Made by a program: the position numbers and the translations under genes. From Kitasatospora acidiphila (GTDB taxonomy: Bacteria > Actinomycetota > Actinomycetes > Streptomycetales > Streptomycetaceae), in NCBI RefSeq assembly GCF_006636205.1, contig NZ_VIGB01000003.1, positions 8,124,501-8,188,500 of the forward strand: a stretch of DNA of 64,000 bases, written 5' to 3'. This document shows positions 52,601 to 60,650 of the stretch, in pieces (the first letter of the stretch is position 1; the number at the start of each line of letters is the position of its first letter). The notes beneath the pieces are model-generated. The model was not told the origin of the DNA. It worked only from the letters and a program-made list of their open reading frames with translations, and searched no databases.

Positions 52601-52945
52601 ATGGACGCCGATCGCACCCCGCACCACCCCGACCCGCGGACCGTCAGCCTGCAGCAGGTCCTCGACGCCCTGGTGGACCCGGTCCGGCGCAGCATCGTCA
52701 CGCAACTCGACGGTGCCCGCGCCGACGTCAAGTGCGGTGAGTTCGACCTCCCGGTCAGCAAGTCCACGGCCACCCACCACTTCCGGATCCTGCGCGAGGC
52801 GGGGCTGATCCGGCAGTACTACGCGGGCACCGCGCGGATGAACGAGCTGCGCGGTGCGGAGGTCGAGGCGGCCTTCCCGGGCCTGCTGGCCGCGGTGATC
52901 GAGGCGGAGCGGGCAGCGCAAGGGGCGGGCCCGGGCGGCGCATAG
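52601..52945 (+). CDS. ArsR-family helix-turn-helix repressor
   Basis: 114 residues. The winged helix runs SLQQVLDALVDPVRRSIVTQ, then VKCGEFDLPVSKSTATHHFR and ILREAGLIRQYYAGTARMNE, the layout of small ArsR-type repressors. A Cys (VKCGEF) just before the recognition helix could act as a redox or thiol sensor, fitting a quinone-reductase target. No metal-binding ELCVCDL motif. Probably leaderless from TACTAT at 52589. Divergent from and likely controls the gene at 51485-52483 and itself. Confidence 0.88.
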   Translation: MDADRTPHHPDPRTVSLQQVLDALVDPVRRSIVTQLDGARADVKCGEFDLPVSKSTATHHFRILREAGLIRQYYAGTARMNELRGAEVEAAFPGLLAAVIEAERAAQGAGPGGA

Positions 52946-53025
52946 CGGTAGGCCCGGGCGGCGCGCTGACGGTGCGTCGCGAAGCGAACGGTCAGGCCTG
53001 CCGAGTGGTCGGACCCGCTCGGTGG

Positions 53026-53754
53026 TCAGACTTGCTCGAGGTCGGCGGTGAGCGCTGCCATGTCGATGCCGTTGACGGTCCCCGCCTCCTTGTACTCCTG
53101 GGCCAGCACCGCCCATGCCTCGTCGGAGTAGGTGGACCACCAGTTCCAGGCGATCCGCTGCACCCCGCCCCAGGTGATCGCATAGATGTAGTCCGCGTCA
53201 TAGCCGAGCAGCGGGATCGCGTGCCCGCCCTCGATCGGCTGCTGCTGCCAGTCGGGCACCAGGCTCCATGGCTGCCCCTGCTGGAACTGCGTCTGTGCGT
53301 TGGCCGGCACCTGAATGCCCGCGTACACGGCGCCGAAGAGCCACATGGTCTGCTGGAGTGCGGTCAGGTCGTGCACGTTGACCGGTGCGTAGCCGAGTGC
53401 GGTGTTGCCCCACAGGCCGCTGCGCTGCCAGTTCTTGAGCACATCGGCCTCCACCAGGCCGGTGTCCTGGCCGCCGGTGAGCTGGAGGTACTCGGCCACG
53501 ACGTCCTTGGGCGTCGGGACGGCGTCGGACTCCTTGGTCTCGGCGTTCCAGGATTGGATCATGTGCGCGGCGGCGGCCATCGTGCAGTCGCCGTACTGGT
53601 CGTTGCCGTCCATGGGCCACTCGGGAACGTTGTTGGCCCAGTCCACCGCCGCCGGGGGTGCGGGGAGCGGGGTCTTGGCATAGGCCGCGAAGTCCCGGAG
53701 CGCGGTGGGGAACTGGGGGGCGAGTTTGCCGAACTTGCCGGCGACGTGGTTCAT
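53026..53754 (-). CDS. Papain/C39-like cysteine-peptidase-fold protein
   Basis: 242 residues from an ATG at 53752-53754 with AGGGAGA at 7 nt. Candidate catalytic residues are Cys in DGNDQYGDCTMAAAAHMIQS and His in QQQPIEGGHAIPLLGYD, followed by WGGVQRIAWNWWSTYSDEAW, which gives the Asn/Trp typical of papain-like active sites. There is no signal peptide. Similar proteins occur in actinomycetes and phages; biological role unknown. It is divergent from a TetR regulator with AT-rich dyads between, so it is probably repressed by it. The order Cys-His-Asn and spacing support the fold, but no family name is claimed. Confidence 0.6.
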   Translation of the reverse strand: MNHVAGKFGKLAPQFPTALRDFAAYAKTPLPAPPAAVDWANNVPEWPMDGNDQYGDCTMAAAAHMIQSWNAETKESDAVPTPKDVVAEYLQLTGGQDTGLVEADVLKNWQRSGLWGNTALGYAPVNVHDLTALQQTMWLFGAVYAGIQVPANAQTQFQQGQPWSLVPDWQQQPIEGGHAIPLLGYDADYIYAITWGGVQRIAWNWWSTYSDEAWAVLAQEYKEAGTVNGIDMAALTADLEQV

Positions 53755-53786
53755 GGTCCATCTCCCTGCGCGGCTACGCGTTGGAT

Positions 53787-53825
53787 GTACGTATATGCCA
53801 GATATGTACCTTGTATACTTACAAG
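53787..53825. promoter_or_regulatory. Operators between papain-like gene and TetR regulator
   Basis: Two dyads in an AT-rich patch: GTACGTATAT / AGATATGTAC around GCC (53787-53809, imperfect) and CTTGTATACTTACAAG (53810-53825, perfect 6-bp arms). Likely TetR binding and promoter region for both divergent genes. Confidence 0.55.
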
Positions 53826-53893
53826 CCTCCGCCCCCTTCGAGGACCAGTCAAGAAGGACGAGGCAAGCCACCGGAAGAGCCCAGGAGGCGGCC

Positions 53894-54640
53894 GTGAGCA
53901 GGGACGGGACCGGCAGCTCCGCCGCACATGACGGGGATCGTGCACCCCCGGCGCGGCGGGCCCGACTGACCCGCCCGCGGGTGCTCGCCACAGCCGTCGC
54001 CCTGGTCGACCGCGACGGCCTGGCCGCACTGACCATGCGCAGCCTCGCCACCGAGCTGGGCGTCGAGCCGATGGCCCTCTACCGCTACGCCTCCGGCAAG
54101 CAGGCGCTGCTGGACGGCATGGTGGAGGCGTTCTGTGCCGAGGTGAACGAGAGGCTCGGGCTGGCCACCGACTCCGGCCCGGCAGGCGCTGCCGTCGGTG
54201 CGGACTGGCGTGCCGAGCTGCACCGGGTCGTCAACGTGTTCCAAGCGGTCGCCGAAGCCCACCCTCGGGTGTTTCCGCTGGTGGTCACCCGCCCGCTGGA
54301 CGTGCCGCTGGCCCGCCGCTCGACGGCGGCGCTCCGGCTCAATGAACACGTCCTGGCGCTGCTGACTCAGGCCGGACTCGACGACCGCGCCACACTGCGC
54401 CTCTACCGCGCCGTCGTCGGCTGGACGACCGGCTACCTGCTGGTGGACCGGCGGCAGGTCGTCGACAATCCCGACGAGCCGGAACCGCTGCTCAGGCTGG
54501 GGCTGCACCGGCTGCCCGTCACGGAGTACCCACGGCTGCGCGCACTGGCCGGGCTGCTGGCGGACCATGATCCGGAGGTGGAGCTGGCGGCCGGCCTGGA
54601 CATCCTGCTCGACGAGCTGGGGACGCCCCCGCAGCGGTGA
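53894..54640 (+). CDS. TetR-family regulator (tetracycline-repressor-like C-terminus)
   Basis: 248 residues from a GTG at 53894 with AGGAGG at 5 nt. After an unstructured start, the helix-turn-helix is LTRPRVLATAVALVDRDGLA, then LTMRSLATELGVEPMALYRY and ASGKQALLDGMVEAF. The C-terminal domain has the TetR_C pattern (HPRVFPLVVTRPLDVP, LRLYRAVVGWTTGYLL). Longer readings would run into the operator region and are rejected. Probably controls the divergent papain-like gene and perhaps the esterase downstream. Confidence 0.9.
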   Translation: MSRDGTGSSAAHDGDRAPPARRARLTRPRVLATAVALVDRDGLAALTMRSLATELGVEPMALYRYASGKQALLDGMVEAFCAEVNERLGLATDSGPAGAAVGADWRAELHRVVNVFQAVAEAHPRVFPLVVTRPLDVPLARRSTAALRLNEHVLALLTQAGLDDRATLRLYRAVVGWTTGYLLVDRRQVVDNPDEPEPLLRLGLHRLPVTEYPRLRALAGLLADHDPEVELAAGLDILLDELGTPPQR

Positions 54641-54732
54641 CGGGCGGCCCTCTGCCCAACTCGGCTACCGTCCGGTAATTTTGTCGCCATCCCGGCCGGC
54701 GGCCGGCCCAGGCGGCGAGAGAGGCAGGCCCG

Positions 54733-55788
54733 ATGGCGATTCCGTTCCAGGTCCGACTGCAGGCGGCAGCGCTGCGGGCGGTGTACGGGCTGCCCGCGCC
54801 GCTGCGCCGGGCGATCGCCGGACCGCAGGTGCGCCGCGACGGGCAACTGCTGGCGCTCGACGCCCAGCTGCTGCTGCGGTTGCAGCAGCTCTCCGGCGAG
54901 GGCCTGGTGCACCCCAGCGGCCAGGTCGAGCCGTCCCGGACCGGAGTGGAGCACTCGCGGCACACCCTAGGCGGCGCGCGCATCGAACCGATGACGGTCC
55001 GCGAGATCCCGGTACCGGTCGAGCACGGCGAGCTCCCGGCCACCCTCTACATCCCTGCGGGCCTCGGGGACGAACCGTCCGGGCTGCTGGTCTTCTACCA
55101 CGGCGGCGGCTGGGTGCTCGGCTCCCGGGCCAGCCACGACGGCGCCGCCCGGTTCCTGGCCCGGCACGCGGGCGTCCGGGTGCTGTCGGTGGAGTACCGG
55201 CGAGCACCCGAGCACATCTTCCCGGCCGCCGTGGACGACGCACTCGCCGCCTTCGACCACGCCCACGCCAAAGCCGCCGACCTCGGCGTGGACCCGGACC
55301 GGATCGCGGTCGGCGGCGACAGCGCCGGCGGCAACCTGGCCGCCGTCGTCGCCCAGCTCGCCGTCACCCGGGGCGGCCCGGCACCGGCCTTCCAACTGCT
55401 CTGCTACCCGGCCACCGACGCCTCCCGGCGCCGCCGCTCCCGCGAGCTGTTCGCCGACGGCTTCCTGCTGACCAGCGACCAGATGGACTGGTTCGGCGAC
55501 CACTACGCGCCGGCCGGCGTGGACCGCGCCGACCCGCGGATCTCCCCACTGCTCACCGCCGACCTCACCGGCCTGCCGCCGGCCTACATCGCCACGGCGG
55601 GCTTCGACCCGCTGCGCGACGAGGGCGAGGCCTACGCGGAGCGGCTGCGCGAGGCCGGCGTGCCGGTGGCACTCAGCCGGCAGCCCGACCTGATCCACGG
55701 CTACCTCAGCTACCTGGGCGTCGGCCGCCGCTTTCGCGAGGCCGCCGCCGAAGCGGCGGGCGCGCTGCGGATGGCGCTCAGCCGCTGA
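54733..55788 (+). CDS. Alpha/beta hydrolase of the hormone-sensitive lipase family
   Basis: 351 residues from an ATG with GAGG at 8 nt. The oxyanion motif is HGGGW (VFYHGGGWVLGSRASHDGAA), the nucleophile Ser lies in GGDSAGGNLAAVVA, the acid is Asp in AGFDPLRDEGEAYAERL and the base is His in DLIHGYLSYL. An N-terminal extension of about 90 residues forms the cap. It should hydrolyse short-chain esters. The region after it holds an 80-bp tandem repeat. Confidence 0.92.
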   Translation: MAIPFQVRLQAAALRAVYGLPAPLRRAIAGPQVRRDGQLLALDAQLLLRLQQLSGEGLVHPSGQVEPSRTGVEHSRHTLGGARIEPMTVREIPVPVEHGELPATLYIPAGLGDEPSGLLVFYHGGGWVLGSRASHDGAARFLARHAGVRVLSVEYRRAPEHIFPAAVDDALAAFDHAHAKAADLGVDPDRIAVGGDSAGGNLAAVVAQLAVTRGGPAPAFQLLCYPATDASRRRRSRELFADGFLLTSDQMDWFGDHYAPAGVDRADPRISPLLTADLTGLPPAYIATAGFDPLRDEGEAYAERLREAGVPVALSRQPDLIHGYLSYLGVGRRFREAAAEAAGALRMALSR

Positions 55789-55792
55789 GCGG

Positions 55793-55952
55793 CGTCGCGG
55801 GCCGGGCCGGCCCGGTGGCGAGTGGCCACCGGCACGGAGCCGCTGAGGCGGTGCCCACTGCATCACCCAGCCCGTCGCGGGCCGGGCCGGCCTGGTTGCG
55901 AGTGGCCACCGGCACGAACCCGCTGAGGCGGTGCCCACTGCATCACCCAGCC
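55793..55952. repeat. 80-bp tandem direct repeat
   Basis: Two copies of an 80-nt unit, 55793-55872 and 55873-55952, starting CGTCGCGGGCCGGGCCGGCC and differing at only a few positions. Non-coding, between the esterase and methyltransferase stops; each unit has GTGGCCACCGGC-type dyads and may be a duplicated terminator. The gap 55789-56000 has no gene. Confidence 0.85.
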
Positions 55953-56000
55953 GCCCGGCGCTGGGCCCGTCCCGGCCCCCGCTGTTGAGCAGCCCCCGCG

Positions 56001-56897
56001 TCACTTCACCGGACGCCGCCCCAGCCACACCTGGCGGCCGGCGCGCACGGTCAGGTCGGCGCGCCGCAGCACGCTGTGCGCGCCGTCGTCGTCGGTGAGT
56101 TGGTCGAGCACCGCCAGGTCCTCGGCGGCCGCCGCCTCGGCGATCCGGTCCCGCAGCCCGCGCAGCACCAGCTGGGCGTAACGGCCGACCGCCTTCGACC
56201 CGGTCGGCGCCAGCTCGGCCTCGAAGCGCCGCTCGGCCGCGATCTCGAATCCGGCGCCGGTCAGCAGCGGCCCCCAGTCCGCGCCCAAGTACGGCAGCTC
56301 CACGGCCCGTTGGGGCTCCAGCAGCGCGCGGCAGCGGAGCTCGAGGCCGGGCCGGCCGATGCCGAGCTCCTCCGGCAGGAACCGGGGCTGCGAGTCGATC
56401 TCGACCAGGGCGAACAGCCCGCCGGGCCGGAGCGCGGCGAACACCTCGCGCATCGCCCGGGCCGGGTCCGCCATGTGGTGCATCGCGGTCGCGGACCAGG
56501 CCAGGTCCAGCCCGCCGCCGAAGTCCGGCCAGTCGCCGTCCAGGTCCGCTTCGACAGCGCGCACGCGGTCCGCCGTCCCATTGGCCTTCGCCTTGCCGAG
56601 CATGTGCTCGGTCATCATCGGCGATCCATCGACGGCGACCGCCTCGGCCTCGGGGAAGCGCGAGAGCAGCGCGAAGGTGCCGGCCCCGGTGCCGCTGCCC
56701 AGGTCGACGAACCGCCGCACGTCCCCGGCGTCCCCGGCGTGCGCGGCGACCAGGTCGACCACGTCGTCGTGCAGCGAGCGCAGCACCTCGGCGTCCAGGT
56801 CGAGCATCGCGGCCAGGGCGGCTTGCCGCTCGGCGCTCTCCGGTCCACCGTGGCCGCTGCCGTGGTGGTGGTGATGGTGGTGGGTGTGATCAGCCAT
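56001..56897 (-). CDS. SAM-dependent methyltransferase with natural N-terminal His run
   Basis: 298 residues starting MADHTHHHHHHHGSGHGG. The class I methyltransferase fold follows: motif I FVDLGSGTGAGTFALLSRFP, acidic VAVDGSPMM, motif III region DLAWSATAMHHMADPARAMR and ALRPGGLFALVEID. Substrate unknown. The His run is encoded by CAC/CAT codons and is natural, not a cloning tag. Divergent from an XRE-cupin regulator; the dyad at 56917-56954 is likely to control both. Confidence 0.88.
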   Translation of the reverse strand: MADHTHHHHHHHGSGHGGPESAERQAALAAMLDLDAEVLRSLHDDVVDLVAAHAGDAGDVRRFVDLGSGTGAGTFALLSRFPEAEAVAVDGSPMMTEHMLGKAKANGTADRVRAVEADLDGDWPDFGGGLDLAWSATAMHHMADPARAMREVFAALRPGGLFALVEIDSQPRFLPEELGIGRPGLELRCRALLEPQRAVELPYLGADWGPLLTGAGFEIAAERRFEAELAPTGSKAVGRYAQLVLRGLRDRIAEAAAAEDLAVLDQLTDDDGAHSVLRRADLTVRAGRQVWLGRRPVK

Positions 56898-56916
56898 GCT
56901 TCGACGATACGAACAT

Positions 56917-56954
56917 CTTGCGCCAATGGCATAGCCTCTTGCCCATGGCGCAAG
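56917..56954. promoter_or_regulatory. Operator overlapping the start codon of the XRE-cupin regulator
   Basis: CTTGCGCCA (56917-56925) and TGGCGCAAG (56946-56954) form a 9-bp perfect inverted repeat with a 20-nt spacer. The right arm includes the ATG of the regulator; TAGCCT at 56932-56937, 7 bases upstream of that ATG, is a candidate leaderless -10 box. Binding would block both divergent genes. Confidence 0.6.
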
Positions 56955-57514
56955 AATTCAGTGAGTTGGACGCCCTGGTGCGCAAGCGGATCCGCGGACT
57001 GCGGCTGGCGATGGGCTGGTCACTCGACGAACTCGCCGCCCGCTGCTACCTCAGCCCGTCGACGCTGAGCCGCATCGAGACCGGGGCCCGCCGGATCAGC
57101 CTCGACCAGCTGGCCTCGCTGGCCCGCGCCCTGGACACCTCGCTGGACCAACTGGTCCAGGCCGGCACCGACGAGGACGTGATCCTGCGACCCCGCCCCG
57201 ACTCCGGACCCGGCGTGACCAGCTGGGCCCTGGGTCGCGACCCGGCCGTCACCGTGGCCCGGATGCGGATCACCCGCCCCGCCCCGACCGGCCCCGCCGA
57301 CCTGAAGGCCCACCCCGGCCGCGAGTGGTTCACCGTGCTCTCCGGCACCATCGTGCTGCTGCTCGGCGACCGCCGGATCCTGGTCGACGCGGGCCAGGCC
57401 GCCGAGTTCCACACCATGACCCCGCACGCGATCGGCGCCCAGTCCGGTGCTGCCGAGATCCTCGGCATCTTCGACCGCGACGCCCAGCGCACCCACCTGC
57501 GGCCGGAGAGCTGA
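56945..57514 (+). CDS. XRE-family regulator with C-terminal cupin domain
   Basis: 189 residues. Helix-turn-helix LRLAMGWSLDELAARCYLSP, then STLSRIETGARRISLDQLAS. The cupin has a weak metal set (LKAHPGREWFTVLSGTIVLL, EFHTMTPHAIG). Such regulators sense small molecules and usually control adjacent genes, here the divergent methyltransferase. ATG 56945 within the operator, probably leaderless. Confidence 0.9.
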   Translation: MAQEFSELDALVRKRIRGLRLAMGWSLDELAARCYLSPSTLSRIETGARRISLDQLASLARALDTSLDQLVQAGTDEDVILRPRPDSGPGVTSWALGRDPAVTVARMRITRPAPTGPADLKAHPGREWFTVLSGTIVLLLGDRRILVDAGQAAEFHTMTPHAIGAQSGAAEILGIFDRDAQRTHLRPES

Positions 57515-57523
57515 CGCACGACC

Positions 57524-58027
57524 TCAGGTGACCGGCAGCCGGGCCTCGACCTGGTCACCGTCCGGCGCGGGGCTGAGCGCGGCACCGTTGCGGCGCAGGG
57601 CGCCCAGCGCCGCGGCGTTGTGGGATCGGGTGTCGGCGACCACGTGGTCGGCGCCCAGGCGGGCAGCCTCGGCGCGAATCAGCCCCAGGGTGGCGGTGCC
57701 GATGCCGCGTCCGCGCCGGGAGCGGGCGAGCCAGAGGCCGGTCTCCAACACCCCTGGGGTGGACGGGTCGCGGCGCGCCAGCCGGGCCGAGCCCACGATG
57801 CTCCCGTCGTCCACCACGGCGAAGGTGACCTCGGCGAGCGGGCCGGCGAGGCCTGCTCGGCGGGCACGGTGCCAGGTGCGGAAGGCTTCTTGGCGGGTCT
57901 GCGTCCACCCGGGCGGGCCGGCGACGGGCGGCATCACCTCCTCGGGTGCCGCGTCGGCGACCGCCACGGCCAGCAGCCCGGCCAGGGTCTGCTCGTCCAT
58001 TGCCCGCAACTCCACCTGCTCGGTCAT
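57524..58027 (-). CDS. GNAT-family N-acetyltransferase
   Basis: 167 residues. RRDPSTPGVLETGLWLARSR leads to the acetyl-CoA loop RRGRGIGTATLGLIRAEAAR and then HVVADTRSHNAAALGALRRN, a standard GNAT C-terminal half. Acceptor unknown. ATG at 58025-58027 with AGAGGA about 10 nt upstream. Convergent with the XRE-cupin gene. Confidence 0.87.
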   Translation of the reverse strand: MTEQVELRAMDEQTLAGLLAVAVADAAPEEVMPPVAGPPGWTQTRQEAFRTWHRARRAGLAGPLAEVTFAVVDDGSIVGSARLARRDPSTPGVLETGLWLARSRRGRGIGTATLGLIRAEAARLGADHVVADTRSHNAAALGALRRNGAALSPAPDGDQVEARLPVT

Positions 58028-58134
58028 CTGTTGGGAGGTCCTCTCTGGTCGGGCCGGCTGACCGCCGCTGATCCGGTCGGCCGGCCAAGGGAATTCGCTG
58101 GCAGACCGACCAGGACGGATGTTAGGTGTAGGGC

Positions 58135-58685
58135 ATGCTACGAGGTGTTAGGACACTGCTCCGGGCCAGGCATCAGGACGACGTTCCGGTGCTGCAGGCC
58201 GAGTTGTACGACGATGTCCCGGTCCGGGTGCAGGGCGACAGCCGCCCCTGGCACCCGGTCCCGGACGGGAGCGAAGCCGCCCTCTTCGCCGTGCGAGCCC
58301 CGACACCGGAGGCCGCGCACTTCTCGGTGGTCGAGCTGGCCTCGGGGGAGTTGGCGGGAGAGGCGCTGCTCTGGGGGATCGACCAGCACAACCGCGGCGC
58401 CCACCTGGGCCTCGCGCTGCGGCCGGCCTGGCGCGGCCGGGGGCTGGGGAGCGACGCGGTCGAGGTGCTCTGCCACTACGGGTTCACCGTGCTCGGCCTG
58501 CGGCGCCTGCAACTTGAGACGCTGGCCGAGAACGCCGCGATGATCCAGGCCGGCACCCGGTCCGGCTTCACCGTGGAGGGCGGCTGCGCCGTGCGGCCTG
58601 GGTGTACGGCGAGTTCCGCGATGAGGTCATCATGGGCCTGCTCGCCGAGGAGTGGCAGGACGCTCGGCTCGGCGGACCGGCCTGA
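58135..58685 (+). CDS. RimJ/RimL-type GNAT acetyltransferase, frameshifted near 58580
   Basis: About 183 residues. LARHQDDVPVLQAEL-like opening (TLLRARHQDDVPVLQAELYD), SGELAGEALLWGIDQHNRGA, acetyl-CoA site LRPAWRGRGLGSDAVEVLCH and LETLAENAAMIQAGTRSGFT. After GFTVEG the reading breaks because GGAGGGCGGCTGC at 58575-58587 lacks one C; restored it reads VEGRLRRAAWVYGEFRDEVI, then LLAEEWQDARL and stops at 58683-58685. The C-terminal block is typical of RimJ-like enzymes. Divergent from the 57524 GNAT. Confidence 0.85.
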
Positions 58686-58788
58686 TCCGCCGAGCAATTC
58701 GCCGCCTGGTAGCGCGAGATCGGCCATGGCCGAGCCCTGGGCCCGACCGCTCGACCAGGCCGCTCACCCGGCCCTGACGCCAAGTCGA

Positions 58789-59445
58789 CTACCGCGGGCG
58801 CTGGTCCCAGACCCAGGCCGCGATGCCGACGCGGTTGCGGGCGCCCAACTTGCGTTGGACCGTGGCGAGATGGTTCTTCACCGTGCCGGCGGCGAGGAAC
58901 AGCTCGGCCGCGATCTCGGCGTTGGTGGCGCCGTCCGCGACCAGCTCGGCGATCTCCTTCTCCCGCGGGCTGAGCGGCTCCAACGGCGGTGCGCTGAGTG
59001 GTGGTTGGCCGCCATCACGGTGGGACAGCTCGCGCAGCAGCCGCACCGTCACCTGTGGGCTGAGCAAGGTGTCCCCGGCCGCCGCCGCGCGGACCGCCTC
59101 CGCCAGCAGCGCCGGGCTGGACCGCTTGAGCAGGAACCCGGCGGCGCCGTGCCGCAGCGCGGTGTGCACGTACTCGTCCAGGTCGAAGGTGGTGACCACG
59201 ACCACCCGCAGCGGGTCGGCCACGCCGGGGCCGGCGAGTTGCCGGGTGACCTCCAGCCCGTCCAGCTGGGGCATCCGGATGTCGGCGAGCACCACGTCCG
59301 GGCGCAGCGCGCGGGCCTGCTCGATGGCGCTGCGGCCGTCGGCGGCCTCACCGACCACCGTCATGTCCGGTTGGGCTTCCAGGATGATCCGGTAGGCGCT
59401 GCGGATGTCGTCATGGTCGTCGGCCAGCAGGATCCGAATGGTCAC
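58789..59445 (-). CDS. NarL/LuxR-type response regulator
   Basis: 218 residues from a GTG at 59443-59445 with GGGGAGG at 5 nt. Receiver ILLADDHDDIRSAYRIILEA with phospho-Asp in PDVVLADIRMPQLDGLEVTR, Thr/Lys switch VVVTTFDLDEYVHTAL and FLLKRSSP. The LuxR-type helix-turn-helix is LSPREKEIAELVADGATNAE, then IAAELFLAAGTVKNHLATVQ. Overlaps the kinase stop codon by GTGA, so the pair is translationally coupled. Confidence 0.95.
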   Translation of the reverse strand: MTIRILLADDHDDIRSAYRIILEAQPDMTVVGEAADGRSAIEQARALRPDVVLADIRMPQLDGLEVTRQLAGPGVADPLRVVVVTTFDLDEYVHTALRHGAAGFLLKRSSPALLAEAVRAAAAGDTLLSPQVTVRLLRELSHRDGGQPPLSAPPLEPLSPREKEIAELVADGATNAEIAAELFLAAGTVKNHLATVQRKLGARNRVGIAAWVWDQRPR

Positions 59446-60500
59446 AACGCCTCCCCGGCGAGCGGCAGCAGTGCCCGAACCTGCCAACCAGCCTCAGTGC
59501 GACCGGAGTTGAACGTGCCACCGAGCGCCTCGACCCGGGCGCCCAGCGCCGCCAGCCCGTGGCCGCCGTCCCGCCGGGTCCGCCGATCGCCGGGCCTGCC
59601 GTCATCGGTGATCCGCACCTCCAACTGCCCGCCGGCGGTGCGCACGCTGACCTCGACCCGGGTGGCGGTGGCTGCGTGCCGCCGCACATTGGTCAGCGCC
59701 TCCACCACGATCCGGTAGGCGGTCGCGCCGACTTCGCGGCTGACCTGCCGGGCGGAGTTCCGCAGCCGTGCCTCGACGGACCCGGCGGCGGTGAACCGAT
59801 CGGTCAGCGCGGGCAGTTCGTCCAGCCCGTGCTGCGGTTCGCGCTCGCCGGCCTGCTGCTCGGTCCGGAGCAGCCGCACGGTCCGGTCCAGGGCGGTCAG
59901 TGCCTGCTGCCCGGCCTGCTCGATCCGCTGGAAGACGGCGGCCGCCTGCTCCGGGTGCTGCTGCGCCAGGATCGCCCCGGCCTGCGCCTGGGCGACCATG
60001 CCGCTGACGTCATGCGCCACGAAGTCATGCAGGTCGTGGGCGAGTTCGAGGCGCTGGGCGCGGCGGGTGGCCGCCACCTCGCGGTGCCGCCGCTGGTCCA
60101 GGGCGCCGAGGTACCGGCCGACCAGAGCCGCGACCGCCAGGCCGCCGGTGCCGAAGCCGAGCAGCTGCACCTGCTCCGTCCAGGTCGGCGGGTGCATGAA
60201 GCGCAGCGGCCACAGCAGCGCGGCCAAGACCGCCGGGGCCAGCGCGAGTTGCTGCCGTCCGGCCCGCACGGCCAGCGCCACCAGCAGGAGCAGCGCCAGC
60301 AGTTCGAGCACCCCGGCCAGCCCGGAGAGCCGGTCGCCCTCCTGGTACGGCCGGGCCCACCAGGCGGCCGCCGTCAGTGCCGTGGACCCCGCGCCCACGC
60401 AGCCGGCCGCCAACGCCGGCCGCACGCGGCCACCCCAACCGGCCAGCACTGCGCCCAGTACCGCTCCCGCGGCCATCAGAACCGCCAATACCTCATACAT
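59442..60500 (-). CDS. Sensor histidine kinase (DesK/NarX-like HisKA_3)
   Basis: 352 residues. About four to five N-terminal spans without a large outer loop (YEVLAVLMAAGAVLGAVLAG, GVLELLALLLLVALAVRAG), then the HisKA_3 helix RAQRLELAHDLHDFVAHDVS with the phospho-accepting His in HDLHDFV, and an HATPase domain (VVEALTNVRRHAATATRVEV, DDGRPGDRRTRRDGGHGLAA). Senses an intramembrane or membrane-stress signal. TAAGCT lies 7 bases before the ATG at 60500, indicating a leaderless transcript. Upstream and divergent is a membrane protein gene, the probable target. Confidence 0.93.
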   Translation of the reverse strand: MYEVLAVLMAAGAVLGAVLAGWGGRVRPALAAGCVGAGSTALTAAAWWARPYQEGDRLSGLAGVLELLALLLLVALAVRAGRQQLALAPAVLAALLWPLRFMHPPTWTEQVQLLGFGTGGLAVAALVGRYLGALDQRRHREVAATRRAQRLELAHDLHDFVAHDVSGMVAQAQAGAILAQQHPEQAAAVFQRIEQAGQQALTALDRTVRLLRTEQQAGEREPQHGLDELPALTDRFTAAGSVEARLRNSARQVSREVGATAYRIVVEALTNVRRHAATATRVEVSVRTAGGQLEVRITDDGRPGDRRTRRDGGHGLAALGARVEALGGTFNSGRTEAGWQVRALLPLAGEAL

Positions 60501-60650
60501 GGTGATCAGCTTAGGGAGTCCCACCCCTCCCGCGCCCGTGCCGAAGGGCACCTGAGCGGGCGTCAGTAGTGCCGATCGGCATCTGCCGCCGATCCCGGCG
60601 AGTCGCGGAAGCTGGAGTCATCCCGAAGACGACTCCCCGAGGAGCTCACC

